Of a stretch of DNA of 64,000 nt, positions 9,239-17,338 are shown one piece after another (position 1 is the first letter of the stretch; each line of letters opens with the position of its first letter). The stretch lies in assembly GCF_002240355.1 (NCBI RefSeq), contig NZ_CP016353.1, positions 3,584,501 through 3,648,500 of the forward strand, in the 5' to 3' direction. The DNA is from Prauserella marina (lineage in GTDB: Bacteria > Actinomycetota > Actinomycetes > Mycobacteriales > Pseudonocardiaceae). The notes beneath the pieces were generated by a model. That model made no database searches and had not been told where the DNA came from. It worked only from the letters and a program-made list of their open reading frames with translations. A program made the translations under genes and the position numbers.

Positions 9239-9268
9239 TGACCGGCCGCCATTCCGGCGCGCCGGTCA
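9239..9268. terminator. Putative terminator after catalase
   Basis: Perfect 8-bp arms TGACCGGC (9239-9246) and GCCGGTCA (9261-9268) enclose a 14-nt loop, starting 13 bp after the catalase stop. There is no T-run, which is common for GC-rich actinobacterial terminators. Confidence 0.5.
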
Positions 9269-9352
9269 TCGTGGGCTCGCGTCACCACGTCCGGTTCAGC
9301 GGCCGACGGTCCGCGCCGGTAGCGCGGCGTGCCATCCGGCTGCCGGAGAAGG

Positions 9353-9373
9353 TATATTGACACCAGGTGTCAA
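9353..9373 (+). promoter_or_regulatory. -10-like box overlapping a perfect operator palindrome
   Basis: TATATT at 9353-9358 looks like a -10 box in an otherwise GC-rich stretch. It runs directly into TTGACACCAGGTGTCAA (9357-9373), 7-bp perfect arms around CAG, a TetR-operator-like palindrome. The MftD-like gene starts 58 bp downstream. A repressor bound here would cover the transcription start. Confidence 0.65.
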
Positions 9374-9430
9374 AATAGCCGCGAACAAGAGCTGGCGCGC
9401 AGCGCCATCGGGACGAGCGTGGGAGTGACG

Positions 9431-10621
9431 ATGTCCAACGGGTGGTTCGAGACGGTGGCCGAGGCGCAGCGCAGGGCGAAGCGGCGACTGCCGAGGTCGG
9501 TGTACGGGGCGCTGGTGGCAGGCTCCGAACGGGGACAGACCATCGAGGACAACATGGGCGCCTTCGCCGAACTCGGCTTCGCGCCGCACGTCGCCGGTCT
9601 TTCCGACCAACGCGATCTCGCGACCACCGTCATGGGGCAGCCGGTTTCCATGCCGGTGCTGATCTCCCCTACCGGAGTGCAAGCCGTGCATCCCGAAGGC
9701 GAGGTCGCCGTCGCCAGAGCCGCCGCTGCCCGCGGCGTGGCGATGGGCCTGAGTTCCTTCGCCAGCAAATCGGTCGAGGAGGTCGCCGCCGCCAACCCGC
9801 AGACCTTCTTCCAGATGTACTGGGTGGGCTCCCGCGACGTGCTCGTGCAGCGCATGGAACGCGCCAAGGCGGCAGGTGCCGTCGGCCTGATCATGACGCT
9901 GGACTGGTCCTTCTCCAATGGAAGGGACTGGGGCAGCCCCAACATTCCGGAGAAGATGGACTTCAAGACCATGGTCAAGTTCGCGCCGGAGGGCGTGACG
10001 AGGCCGAAATGGTTGTGGGATTTCGCCAAGACGCGCAGGCTTCCCGACCTGACCACCCCCAACCTGACGCCGCCAGGCGGCACCGCCCCCACGTTCTTCG
10101 GCGCCTACGGCGAGTGGATCCAGACCCCGCTGCCGACCTGGGACGACGTGGCGTGGTTGCGGCAGCAGTGGGACGGGCCGTTCATGCTCAAAGGCGTCAC
10201 CAGGGTCGACGACGCCAAACGCGCGGTCGACGCCGGGGTGTCCGCGATCTCGGTGTCGAACCACGGCGGCAACAACCTCGACGGGACCCCCGCCACGATC
10301 AGGGCGCTGCCGCCGATCGCCGACGCGGTGGGCGAGCAGATCGAGGTACTGCTCGACGGCGGTGTCCGCCGCGGCAGCGACGTGGTCAAGGCACTGGCTT
10401 TGGGCGCGAAGGCGGTGATGATCGGCAGGGCCTATCTGTGGGGTCTCGCCGCCAACGGGCAGGCCGGTGTCGAGAACGTGCTCGACATCCTCCGCGGCGG
10501 CATCGACTCCGCGGTACTCGGCCTCGGCCTGACCTCGGTGCACGACATCTCACGGGGCGACGTCGTGATTCCCCCCGGCTTCATCCGCGAGCTCGGCGTT
10601 CACGAGGCCGCCGAGCTCTGA
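9431..10621 (+). CDS. FMN-dependent alpha-hydroxy-acid dehydrogenase family protein, MftD-like
   Basis: 396 residues, matching mycobacterial MftD (formerly LldD1, Rv0694) along its whole length as I recall that sequence: WFETVAEAQRRAKRRLP at the N-terminus, STTV-like TTVMGQPVSMPVLISPTGVQAV, and RAYLWGLAANGQAGVENVL near the end. In the active-site block the usual SNHGGRQLDG of lactate/glycolate oxidases is SNHGGNNLDG: the histidine base is kept but the substrate-binding arginine is asparagine, as in MftD. MftD oxidatively deaminates the mycofactocin precursor to a biologically active alpha-keto amide. Here no mftA, mftB, mftC, mftE or mftF is in sight; the next gene is a mycofactocin-coupled SDR. 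ATG at 9431 was chosen by alignment; it may be a paralogue with another substrate. Confidence 0.85.
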   Translation: MSNGWFETVAEAQRRAKRRLPRSVYGALVAGSERGQTIEDNMGAFAELGFAPHVAGLSDQRDLATTVMGQPVSMPVLISPTGVQAVHPEGEVAVARAAAARGVAMGLSSFASKSVEEVAAANPQTFFQMYWVGSRDVLVQRMERAKAAGAVGLIMTLDWSFSNGRDWGSPNIPEKMDFKTMVKFAPEGVTRPKWLWDFAKTRRLPDLTTPNLTPPGGTAPTFFGAYGEWIQTPLPTWDDVAWLRQQWDGPFMLKGVTRVDDAKRAVDAGVSAISVSNHGGNNLDGTPATIRALPPIADAVGEQIEVLLDGGVRRGSDVVKALALGAKAVMIGRAYLWGLAANGQAGVENVLDILRGGIDSAVLGLGLTSVHDISRGDVVIPPGFIRELGVHEAAEL

Positions 10622-10653
10622 TTCCTCCTCAACCACACAGAAAGAGGTCGACG

Positions 10654-11469
10654 ATGACCGGACGTGTTCACGGCAAGGTCGCTTTCATCACCGGGGCCGC
10701 CCGGGGCCAGGGCAGGGCGCACGCCGTTCGCTTGGCGCGGGAGGGTGCCGACATCATCGCCGTCGACATCTGCGCGCCCATTCGCAACGTGCCCTACGCC
10801 GCCGCGACCCGCGAGGACCTCGACGAGACCGTCAAGCAGGTGGAGGCACTCGACCGCAGGATCGTCTCCAGGGTCGTGGACACCAGGGACGCCGACGCGC
10901 TCAAGGCCGCGGCCGACGAGGGCGTCGCGGAGCTGGGCAAGCTGGACATCGTCGTGGCCAATGCGGGCATCTGCATCGCGGCCGTATGGGACAAGGTCAC
11001 CCCGGAGATCTTCCGCGACACCATCGACATCAACCTCGTCGGCACGTGGAACACCGTCATGGCCACGGCGCCGCACCTGGTCACCAATGGCGGCGGCTCG
11101 ATCATCCTGACCTCCTCGGCCGCCGGGCTGAAAGGGCTTCCGTTCCTGACGCCGTACGTGGCCAGCAAGCACGGCGTCACCGGGATGGCCCGCTCGTTCG
11201 CCAACGAACTGGCCGTGCACGACATCCGCGTGAACAGCCTTCACCCCACGGGCGTGCGCACCCCGATGGGGGGCGGGGAGGCCACGGCCGCTTTCGGTCC
11301 CGCGATGGAAAAGAATCCCAGGGTGGGCGGCATGTTCGCCAACAGTCTTCCCATCGAGACCACCGAACCCGAGGATCAGGCCAACGCGGTCCTGTTCCTG
11401 GCATCGGACGAGTCCCGCTACGTCACGGCACTGGCCATGACGGTGGACGCGGGCAACACCCAGTACTGA
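10654..11469 (+). CDS. Mycofactocin-coupled SDR family oxidoreductase
   Basis: Short-chain dehydrogenase of 271 residues in the class whose nicotinamide cofactor is not exchangeable and is thought to be recycled by mycofactocin. It has the group's N-terminus GKVAFITGAARGQGRAHAVRLAREGADIIAVDIC, the insertion AAATREDLDETVKQVEALDRRIV after beta-2, NAG (VVANAGIC), catalytic serine in ILTSSAAG, YVASK (Tyr-x-x-x-Lys), and the NSLHPTGVRTPM loop. GAGG lies before the ATG. It is 32 bp behind the MftD-like gene and probably co-transcribed; a strong hairpin ends the unit. The alcohol substrate is unknown. Confidence 0.9.
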   Translation: MTGRVHGKVAFITGAARGQGRAHAVRLAREGADIIAVDICAPIRNVPYAAATREDLDETVKQVEALDRRIVSRVVDTRDADALKAAADEGVAELGKLDIVVANAGICIAAVWDKVTPEIFRDTIDINLVGTWNTVMATAPHLVTNGGGSIILTSSAAGLKGLPFLTPYVASKHGVTGMARSFANELAVHDIRVNSLHPTGVRTPMGGGEATAAFGPAMEKNPRVGGMFANSLPIETTEPEDQANAVLFLASDESRYVTALAMTVDAGNTQY

Positions 11470-11473
11470 TCAC

Positions 11474-11509
11474 CCTCCGGTGCCCGCGCCACGGCCTGGG
11501 CACCGGAGG
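11474..11509. terminator. Terminator after the mftD-like/SDR pair
   Basis: Perfect 12-bp arms CCTCCGGTGCCC (11474-11485) and GGGCACCGGAGG (11498-11509) with a 12-nt loop, five bases after the SDR stop. It separates the SDR unit from the desaturase. Confidence 0.75.
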
Positions 11510-11583
11510 TAGGGCCTGCCCCAGTACCGACGAGGGTGGGCACCGGATTACCACCGCCTTCGCTCTTGCTACAGACTCGACGG

Positions 11584-12639
11584 GTGACCTTGGATGCCAC
11601 GGACAACCCCGACATCGTCTCGACCACCTCCTCCAGAACGGGCAGCGACTATTCCGTGCTGGCCCGAACGATCGGCGACGCCGGTCTGCTGCGGCGAAGG
11701 CCCGGCTACTACGTCCTGCGGTTCGCTCTCGTCTTCGGCGCGTTCGCCGCGTGCTGGGCCGCGTTCGCGTTCATCGGTGACTCGTGGCTACAGATCGCGG
11801 TCGCCGCGGCATTGGCCCTCCTTTTCGGACAGATCGCGCTGCTGGCTCACGACGTCGCCCACCGTCAGGTCTTCCGCACCCGGCGGCCCAGCGAGATCAC
11901 CGGCCTCATCGTCGGCAACCTCGCCATCGGATTGAGCTACGGCTGGTGGATGGACAAGCACACCCGTCACCACGCCAACCCCAACCACGAGGAACTCGAC
12001 CCCGACGTCTCGCCCGACATCCTGGTGTGGTCGACAGACCAGGCCAAAGCCAGTTCGGGTCTGCCGTCGTTCATCGGGCGCAGGCAGGCGGCCCTGTTCT
12101 TCCCGCTGCTCACGCTTGAGGGCGTGAACCTGCACGTGTCGAGCTTCCGCGCCCTGCGCTCACCCTCCCTCAAGAACCGCGGCCTTGAGGCGGCCCTGCT
12201 GCTGACCCATGTGCTCGGCTACCTCGCCGCGGTGTTCCTCCTGCTCTCCCCCGCGAAGGCGCTCGTGTTCATCGCCGTTCACCAGGGCCTGTGGGGTGTC
12301 TACATGGGATGCATCTTCGCGCCCAACCACAAGGGAATGCCGACGCTGCGCGGCGAGCGGCCGGACTTCCTGCGCAGGCAGGTGCTGACCTCACGCAACG
12401 TGCGTGGCAGCCGGTTCGTCGACGTCGCGCTCGGTGGGCTCAATTATCAGATCGAGCACCACCTGTTCCCCAGCATGCCCACCCCGCATCTGCGCAAGGC
12501 CAGGCCGATCGTGCGTTCCTACTGCGCCGAGCTGGGCGTGGCTTATCACGAGACCGGGCTGCTGGCCTCCTACGGCGAGGCGATGCGGCACATGCACGCG
12601 GTCGGGGCACCACTGCGGGAGCGCCGCGCGCGGAAGTGA
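11584..12639 (+). CDS. Membrane fatty-acid (acyl-CoA/lipid) desaturase
   Basis: Di-iron membrane desaturase, about 351 residues. All three histidine boxes are present: HDVAHRQ, HTRHH (in MDKHTRHHANPNHEELDPDVSP), and QIEHHLFPSMP, the last with the front-end/linoleoyl-type QxxHH form. Four hydrophobic segments surround them (about residues 37-75 and 200-240). It belongs to the fatty-acid desaturase group that includes DesA3-like stearoyl-CoA desaturases, which need an electron donor (ferredoxin/oxidoreductase) not encoded nearby. The start is uncertain: GTG at 11584 is preferred, GTG at 11536 would add 16 residues. Its link to the flanking pathways is unclear. Confidence 0.88.
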   Translation: MTLDATDNPDIVSTTSSRTGSDYSVLARTIGDAGLLRRRPGYYVLRFALVFGAFAACWAAFAFIGDSWLQIAVAAALALLFGQIALLAHDVAHRQVFRTRRPSEITGLIVGNLAIGLSYGWWMDKHTRHHANPNHEELDPDVSPDILVWSTDQAKASSGLPSFIGRRQAALFFPLLTLEGVNLHVSSFRALRSPSLKNRGLEAALLLTHVLGYLAAVFLLLSPAKALVFIAVHQGLWGVYMGCIFAPNHKGMPTLRGERPDFLRRQVLTSRNVRGSRFVDVALGGLNYQIEHHLFPSMPTPHLRKARPIVRSYCAELGVAYHETGLLASYGEAMRHMHAVGAPLRERRARK

Positions 12640-12715
12640 GCGCCGCCGCGCGGCTGGACTGACCCGGCGTGGTGCGACACGATGCCGGGAGGGACACCGC
12701 GCGGTGGGAGGACTC

Positions 12716-13519
12716 ATGACCGGCACAGAGGACGAACTGGCTGCCGCGCTCGACAGGGCCGCGACCAGCGGGACCGCCATTCCCGCGCCGAGCTCCGATG
12801 GCACCGGACTGCCGCTGGAGCTGGCCTATCGCGTGCAGCACAGGGTGGTCGCGCTGCGGCTGGCTCGCGGGGAGCGGGCCGTTGGCGTCAAGCTGGGCTT
12901 CACCAGTGAGGCGAAGATGGCGCAGATGGGCGTCAGCGAGATCATCGCGGGCAGGCTTACCGACGCGATGTGGTTCGGTGATGGCGAGCGGGTCGAGCTG
13001 GGCGGGTTCATCCATCCCCGCATCGAGCCGGAGGTCGCGTTCCGGCTCGGCGAGGACGTCGACCTCGCGGGAGCCCGCTCAGGTGCCGCCGATATCGGCG
13101 ATGCCGTCGACGCCGTCGCGGCCGGTATGGAGATCATCGACTCGCGGTACTCCGGATTCCGGTTCGGACTGTCCGATGTGGTCGCGGACAACACCTCGGC
13201 GGCCGGTTTCGTGCTGGGCCCGTGGTGCTCGCCGGACACCGAGGCGGGCTCCCGCGCCGTGTCGCTGAGTGTCGACGGGACGGTCACCGCGACCGGTTCG
13301 ACGGCGGCGATCCTCGGACATCCGCTCAACGCGCTGCGCGCGCTCGTGCCGCTCGCCGCCAAGCGCGGTTTCACCCTGCCCGCGGGCAGCATCGTGCTGG
13401 CCGGAGCGGCAACGGCCGCGACACCGTTGACCGCGTCCGTGGTGACCGCCCGTATCGAAGGGCTCGGCGAGGTGAGCCTCACCGCCACCGGAGGCGGGAC
13501 GGGAGGCGGAGATGAGTGA
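12716..13519 (+). CDS. 4-oxalocrotonate decarboxylase / 2-oxopent-4-enoate hydratase family
   Basis: FAH-superfamily enzyme of 267 residues that decarboxylates 4-oxalocrotonate (2-oxo-3-hexenedioate) to 2-oxopent-4-enoate in meta-cleavage pathways. GGAGG sits four bases before the ATG. It matches the XylI/AmnE type: [29 protein letters not shown] (metal-binding Glu), [23 protein letters not shown] and [18 protein letters not shown]. The next gene starts inside its last codons (8-bp overlap). Gene order with the following three matches the nbaG-F-C-D stretch of the 2-nitrobenzoate/3-hydroxyanthranilate pathway, supporting decarboxylase over hydratase. Confidence 0.85.
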   Translation: MTGTEDELAAALDRAATSGTAIPAPSSDGTGLPLELAYRVQHRVVALRLARGERAVGVKLGFTSEAKMAQMGVSEIIAGRLTDAMWFGDGERVELGGFIHPRIEPEVAFRLGEDVDLAGARSGAADIGDAVDAVAAGMEIIDSRYSGFRFGLSDVVADNTSAAGFVLGPWCSPDTEAGSRAVSLSVDGTVTATGSTAAILGHPLNALRALVPLAAKRGFTLPAGSIVLAGAATAATPLTASVVTARIEGLGEVSLTATGGGTGGGDE

Positions 13520-13958
13520 CCAGCCACGACGAAACCAGGCGAAGGTGGTGGCCGGTAAGGCCGCACCGCGCGGGAGGTACCCGCACATCAAGGTCGCGGG
13601 AGGATTCGCCTTCGTCTCCGGCACCAGCAGCCGCCGCCCCGACAACACCATCGCGGGAGCCGGAGCCGACGAACTGGGCACCACCACGCTGGACATCAGA
13701 ACGCAGACCGCCGCCGTGCTGGAGAACATCAGGGACGTGCTCGCCGAGGTAGGCGCGAGCCTGGCCGACCTCGTCCAGGTCACCACCTACCTGGTCAGCA
13801 TGAACGACTTCGGCGGATACAACGAGGTCTACGGCCGCTTCTTCGACGACAGCGGCCCCGCGAGAACGACAGTGGCCGTGCACCAGCTCCCCCACCCGCA
13901 CCTGCTCATCGAGATCCAGGCCGTCGCGCTGCTGCCAGGAGGCGGCGAGCCGCGCTGA
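13512..13958 (+). CDS. RidA/YjgF-family protein, probable 2-aminomuconate deaminase
   Basis: 148 residues of the RidA (YER057c/YjgF) fold, a trimer that hydrolyses enamines/imines. Characteristic blocks are [55 protein letters not shown] and [24 protein letters not shown]. The subgroup next to 3-hydroxyanthranilate dioxygenase and ACMS decarboxylase genes (AmnD/NbaF) converts 2-aminomuconate to 4-oxalocrotonate with release of ammonia, which feeds the preceding decarboxylase. Overlap with the preceding gene implies coupled translation. GGAGG lies upstream of the ATG. Confidence 0.87.
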   Translation: MSDQPRRNQAKVVAGKAAPRGRYPHIKVAGGFAFVSGTSSRRPDNTIAGAGADELGTTTLDIRTQTAAVLENIRDVLAEVGASLADLVQVTTYLVSMNDFGGYNEVYGRFFDDSGPARTTVAVHQLPHPHLLIEIQAVALLPGGGEPR

Positions 13959-14131
13959 CCGCGAGCGCACCGACCCGCGGATTCACCCGAAACCCGTATC
14001 GCGAACGACCCCCGCGCGAGCAGAATGGGCAGCGGAACAGGCAGCGGCCGGGCAGGTCACCCTGCGCGGTCATTGAGGCGACCACGGTGGTCTCTCGCCG
14101 GGCCACCGCCAACGACGGACGGGGTCGGAAC

Positions 14132-14656
14132 ATGCCGAGCATCAACCCGGTCATCAACTTTCCGAAGTGGATCGAAGCCAACGAGCATCTGCTGCGGCCA
14201 CCGGTGAACAACCAGCAGGCGTGGACGGAGACCGGTGACTTCATCGTCATGGTCGTCGGCGGCCCCAACCAGCGCACCGACTTCCACGTCGATCCCTACG
14301 AGGAATGGTTCTTCCAGTACAGGGGAACCATGCACGTCGACATCATCACCGAGGAAGGCCCGCGCAGCGTCACGATCGGCGAGGGCGACATGTGGCTGCT
14401 GCCCGGTAACGTCCCGCATTCGCCGCAACGCCCGGAAGCGGGCTCGATCGGCATCGTCGTGGAGCGCATCAGGGAGGAGGGCACGCTGGAGAAGTTCCAG
14501 TGGTACTGCCCGCATTGTTCGGCGCTCGTGCACGAGGTCGAGTTGCAGGTACGCAGCATCGTGGCCGACCTGCCACCGGTGTTCGGCCAGTTCTACGAGG
14601 ACGAGCGGGCCCGCACCTGCGGTTCGTGCGGGCGGCTGCATCCAGGCAAGGGCTGA
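14132..14656 (+). CDS. 3-hydroxyanthranilate 3,4-dioxygenase
   Basis: Fe(II) cupin dioxygenase that opens 3-hydroxyanthranilate to 2-amino-3-carboxymuconate semialdehyde; 174 residues, the bacterial size. The metal ligands are visible in TDFHVDPYEEWFFQYRG (His, Glu) and VPHSPQRP (His). The C-terminus keeps the two CxxC pairs (CPHC and CGSC) that hold a second, rubredoxin-like iron in bacterial enzymes. ATG at 14132 is chosen because SINPVINFPKWIEAN is the usual beginning; a GTG at 14087 is also open. There is a 173-bp gap before it, which could carry an internal promoter. Confidence 0.94.
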   Translation: MPSINPVINFPKWIEANEHLLRPPVNNQQAWTETGDFIVMVVGGPNQRTDFHVDPYEEWFFQYRGTMHVDIITEEGPRSVTIGEGDMWLLPGNVPHSPQRPEAGSIGIVVERIREEGTLEKFQWYCPHCSALVHEVELQVRSIVADLPPVFGQFYEDERARTCGSCGRLHPGKG

Positions 14657-14665
14657 GCTGCCGCG

Positions 14666-15664
14666 ATGACCGTCATCGACGTCCACACGCACTACGTGCC
14701 AAAAGGCTGGCCCGATCTGGCGACGGCCACCGGGGGTGGCGACGCGTGGCCGTGGCTGCGCCTCGAATCCGAACGCGAGGCCGTCATCATGGTGCGTTCC
14801 TCGGAGTTTCGCCGCATCGGCCACAACGCGTGGGACACGCGGCAGCGGCTGCGGGACATGGACGCCGACGGCGTCGGCATCCAGGTCGTCTCCCCCACCC
14901 CGCTGTTCTTCTGCTATGCCGAACCGGCGAGCGGCGCCGCCGCGGTCGCCAGGATCTTCAACGATCTCGCACTGGAGATCTGTGCGCCGGACCCGGCGCG
15001 GTTCCTGCCGTTCTGCCAGGTTCCCTTGCAGGACACCGACGCCGCCTGCGCGGAGGTGGAGCGCTGCGCGGCCCAGGGCCACCGGGGCGTGGAGATCGGC
15101 AACCACGTCGGTGACCGCGACCTCGACGACGAAGGCGTCGTCACGTTCCTCCAGCACTGCGCGCAACTCGGCATGCCGGTCTTCGTGCACCCGTGGGACA
15201 TGCCCGGCTCGCCGAGGCTCGACCGCTGGATGGCGAGATGGCTGACGGGAATGCCGGCGGAGACCCACCTTTCGCTACTGGCCATGGTGCTCGGCGGCGC
15301 GTTCGACCGGCTGCCCCGTGAACTGCGGTTGTGCTTCGCGCACGGCGGCGGGTCGTTCCCGTTCTGGGTGGGCAGGATGGACAACGCCTGGCACCGCAGG
15401 CCCGGCGTCGTCGCGACCTCCGAGTACCCGCCCTCGCACTACCTCGACCGGTTCTGCGTCGACAGCGTCGTGTTCGGCGAGGCCGCGCTGCGGCTACTGG
15501 TCGACACCATGGGTGCCGAGCGTGTTCTGCTGGGTAGCGACTATCCGTATCCGCTTGGCGAGCGGCCAGCGGGAGAGGTCGTTCGCGCGGCGCGGTTCCT
15601 CGACGAGGAGCGCCGTGACCGGATACTCGGCGGCAACGCGGCCCGGTTCCTCGCCATCCGGTGA
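14666..15664 (+). CDS. Aminocarboxymuconate-semialdehyde decarboxylase (ACMSD)
   Basis: Amidohydrolase-fold decarboxylase, 332 residues, converting 2-amino-3-carboxymuconate semialdehyde to 2-aminomuconate semialdehyde. Zinc ligands: HTH in IDVHTHYVPKGW, the histidine of FVHPWDM, and aspartate of LLGSDYPYPLGE; the FAHGGGSFPFWVGRMDNAW block is characteristic. It starts 9 bp after the dioxygenase and acts on its product, diverting it from spontaneous quinolinate formation. The next enzyme, 2-aminomuconate semialdehyde dehydrogenase, is not in the window. Confidence 0.94.
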   Translation: MTVIDVHTHYVPKGWPDLATATGGGDAWPWLRLESEREAVIMVRSSEFRRIGHNAWDTRQRLRDMDADGVGIQVVSPTPLFFCYAEPASGAAAVARIFNDLALEICAPDPARFLPFCQVPLQDTDAACAEVERCAAQGHRGVEIGNHVGDRDLDDEGVVTFLQHCAQLGMPVFVHPWDMPGSPRLDRWMARWLTGMPAETHLSLLAMVLGGAFDRLPRELRLCFAHGGGSFPFWVGRMDNAWHRRPGVVATSEYPPSHYLDRFCVDSVVFGEAALRLLVDTMGAERVLLGSDYPYPLGERPAGEVVRAARFLDEERRDRILGGNAARFLAIR

Positions 15665-15964
15665 GCAGGGCGCGGGACCCCCGCCTGTCCGAACAGGACC
15701 CGGCAATCCCGTAACCGCGTGATCACGAACAGGAATGACACCTGGTGGCGGGCACATTGCCCAGGTGAGCGAGTTTGATCTACGCCACACCGCCTGGCGT
15801 GGCGGAACTTTCTCCCCGGGTACTCACGTGATAGTGATACCGCACTCATGTCCGTACCCCCGTAACGAGAGGACAATGGACCCTTACCGAAGTACGAGCT
15901 GCGCCGTTTGTTCAGCCGGTACCCGAAGTACCGGCACTCGCATTGAGGAGCGGGTGACGGCGCA
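15665..15964. other. Intergenic region with two hairpins
   Basis: 300 bp without a gene. Perfect 7-bp arms CACCTGG (15739-15745) and CCAGGTG (15761-15767), with GGGCA/TGCCC inside, form one hairpin. A second is CGCCAC (15783-15788) with GTGGCG (15799-15804) around a GCCT loop. One or both may end the ACMSD operon. The rest must contain the promoter for the CNNM pair; I could not place it. No known riboswitch was recognised. Confidence 0.45.
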
Positions 15965-17338
15965 ATGATCATCCTCAATATTTTCATCGGCATTCTCGTC
16001 GTCCTGCTGCTCACCGCGGCGACCGGCTATTTCGTGGCCCAGGAATTCGCCTACATGGCCGTCGACCGGTCCCGGCTGAAGGCCCGCGCGGCCGACGGTG
16101 ACAAGGGAGCACAGCGGGCCCTGCGGATCACCAAGCGAACGTCGTTCATGCTTTCCGGTGCCCAGCTCGGCATCACCGTCACCGGACTGCTCGTCGGCTA
16201 CGTCGCCGAACCGCTCATCGGCGCCGGAATCGGAGAACTGCTCGGCGGTGTCGGGCTTTCCACCGGCGTCGGAATCGCCATCGGCACCGTGCTCGCCTTG
16301 TTGTTCTCCACCATCGTGCAGATGGTGTTCGGGGAGTTGTTCCCCAAGAACCTCTCGATCTCGAAGCCCGAACCGGTCGCGCGCTGGCTGGCCTGGTCGA
16401 CCAACGTCTACCTCGCCGCGTTCGGCTGGCTCATCACTCTGTTCGATCACGCGTCCAACCTGCTGCTCAAACTCGTGCGCATCGAACCGGTGCACGACGT
16501 CGAGCACGCGGCGACCCCGCGCGACCTCGAACACATCGTCGCGGAGTCGCGAGACAGCGGCGATCTCTCCGGGGAGATGTCCACGCTGTTGGACCGGGTG
16601 CTGGATCTGCACGACCGCAGCGCCGAGCACGCCATGATCCCCCGGCCGAAGGTGGCCACGGTCTCCGGCGCCCGGCCGGTCTCCGACGTGGTCGAGCTGA
16701 TGGCGACGGGCCATTCACGGTATCCGGTACTCGGCGACGGCATCGACGACGTCCGCGGCATCGTGTGCCTGCGCGACGTGCTCACGCTCGACGCGGAACA
16801 ACGCAGGGAGCGGCTCATCTCCGACATCGCCCGCGACGCGGTGCTCGTGCCGTCGTCGCTGCCATTGCGACAGGTGCTGATCCAGCTCAAGGAGGCTGGC
16901 GAGCAACTCGCCTGTGTCGTGGACGAATACGGCGGGCTGGCCGGAGTCGTCACCGTCGAGGACATCGCGGAGGAACTCATCGGCGAGATCGCCGACGAGC
17001 ACGACCCGGCGGGCGAGCACGCGACCCGGCTCGACGACGGCGGCTGGCTGCTGCGCGGCACCGTGCACATCGACGAGGTCGAGCGCCTGCTCGGCCACGA
17101 CCTGCCGCACGGCGACTACGAAACCGTCGGCGGCCTGGTGATCACCGAACTCGGCACTCTTCCGCAGCCGGGTGACGCGGTGACGGTGGCTCTGCCCCGC
17201 TCGCCGGGAACGCCGGACGAGCAACCGGACTACGAGCTGGCGATCACGGTGGGAGCGGTCGACCGGCATGTGCCGGCCAGCGTCCGGGTCCGGCTCCAGC
17301 CCTCCGGGGCCGTCCGCGGTGAGGAGGCCGGAGCATGA
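15965..17338 (+). CDS. CNNM/HlyC-family membrane protein (DUF21-CBS-CBS-CorC)
   Basis: 457 residues. An N-terminal DUF21/CNNM transmembrane domain (four hydrophobic segments within residues 1-165, with FFVAQEFA-like YFVAQEFAYMAVDRSRL and GELFPKNLSI) is followed by two CBS modules (about 210-330: HAMIPRPKVATV, EQLACVVDEYGGLAGVVTVEDIAEELIGEI) and a C-terminal CorC_HlyC domain. The family is implicated in Mg2+/Co2+ transport with CBS domains sensing adenine nucleotides; older annotation as hemolysin is misleading. GAGGAG precedes the ATG. It overlaps the next, shorter paralogue by 4 bp. Confidence 0.93.
   Translation: MIILNIFIGILVVLLLTAATGYFVAQEFAYMAVDRSRLKARAADGDKGAQRALRITKRTSFMLSGAQLGITVTGLLVGYVAEPLIGAGIGELLGGVGLSTGVGIAIGTVLALLFSTIVQMVFGELFPKNLSISKPEPVARWLAWSTNVYLAAFGWLITLFDHASNLLLKLVRIEPVHDVEHAATPRDLEHIVAESRDSGDLSGEMSTLLDRVLDLHDRSAEHAMIPRPKVATVSGARPVSDVVELMATGHSRYPVLGDGIDDVRGIVCLRDVLTLDAEQRRERLISDIARDAVLVPSSLPLRQVLIQLKEAGEQLACVVDEYGGLAGVVTVEDIAEELIGEIADEHDPAGEHATRLDDGGWLLRGTVHIDEVERLLGHDLPHGDYETVGGLVITELGTLPQPGDAVTVALPRSPGTPDEQPDYELAITVGAVDRHVPASVRVRLQPSGAVRGEEAGA

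Noticed and set aside
9431-10621. Plain lactate or glycolate oxidase
   Set aside because: The substrate-binding arginine of the HGGRQLDG block is replaced by asparagine, and the sequence follows MftD at both ends.
10654-11469. The SDR as the missing 2-aminomuconate semialdehyde dehydrogenase
   Set aside because: That enzyme belongs to the ALDH superfamily; this is a classical SDR with YxxxK and no ALDH motifs, and a terminator separates it from the operon.
15739-15804. Mg2+ riboswitch in front of the CNNM genes
   Set aside because: There are two simple hairpins but no conserved M-box or other riboswitch core that I can recognise; terminators of the upstream operon are simpler.
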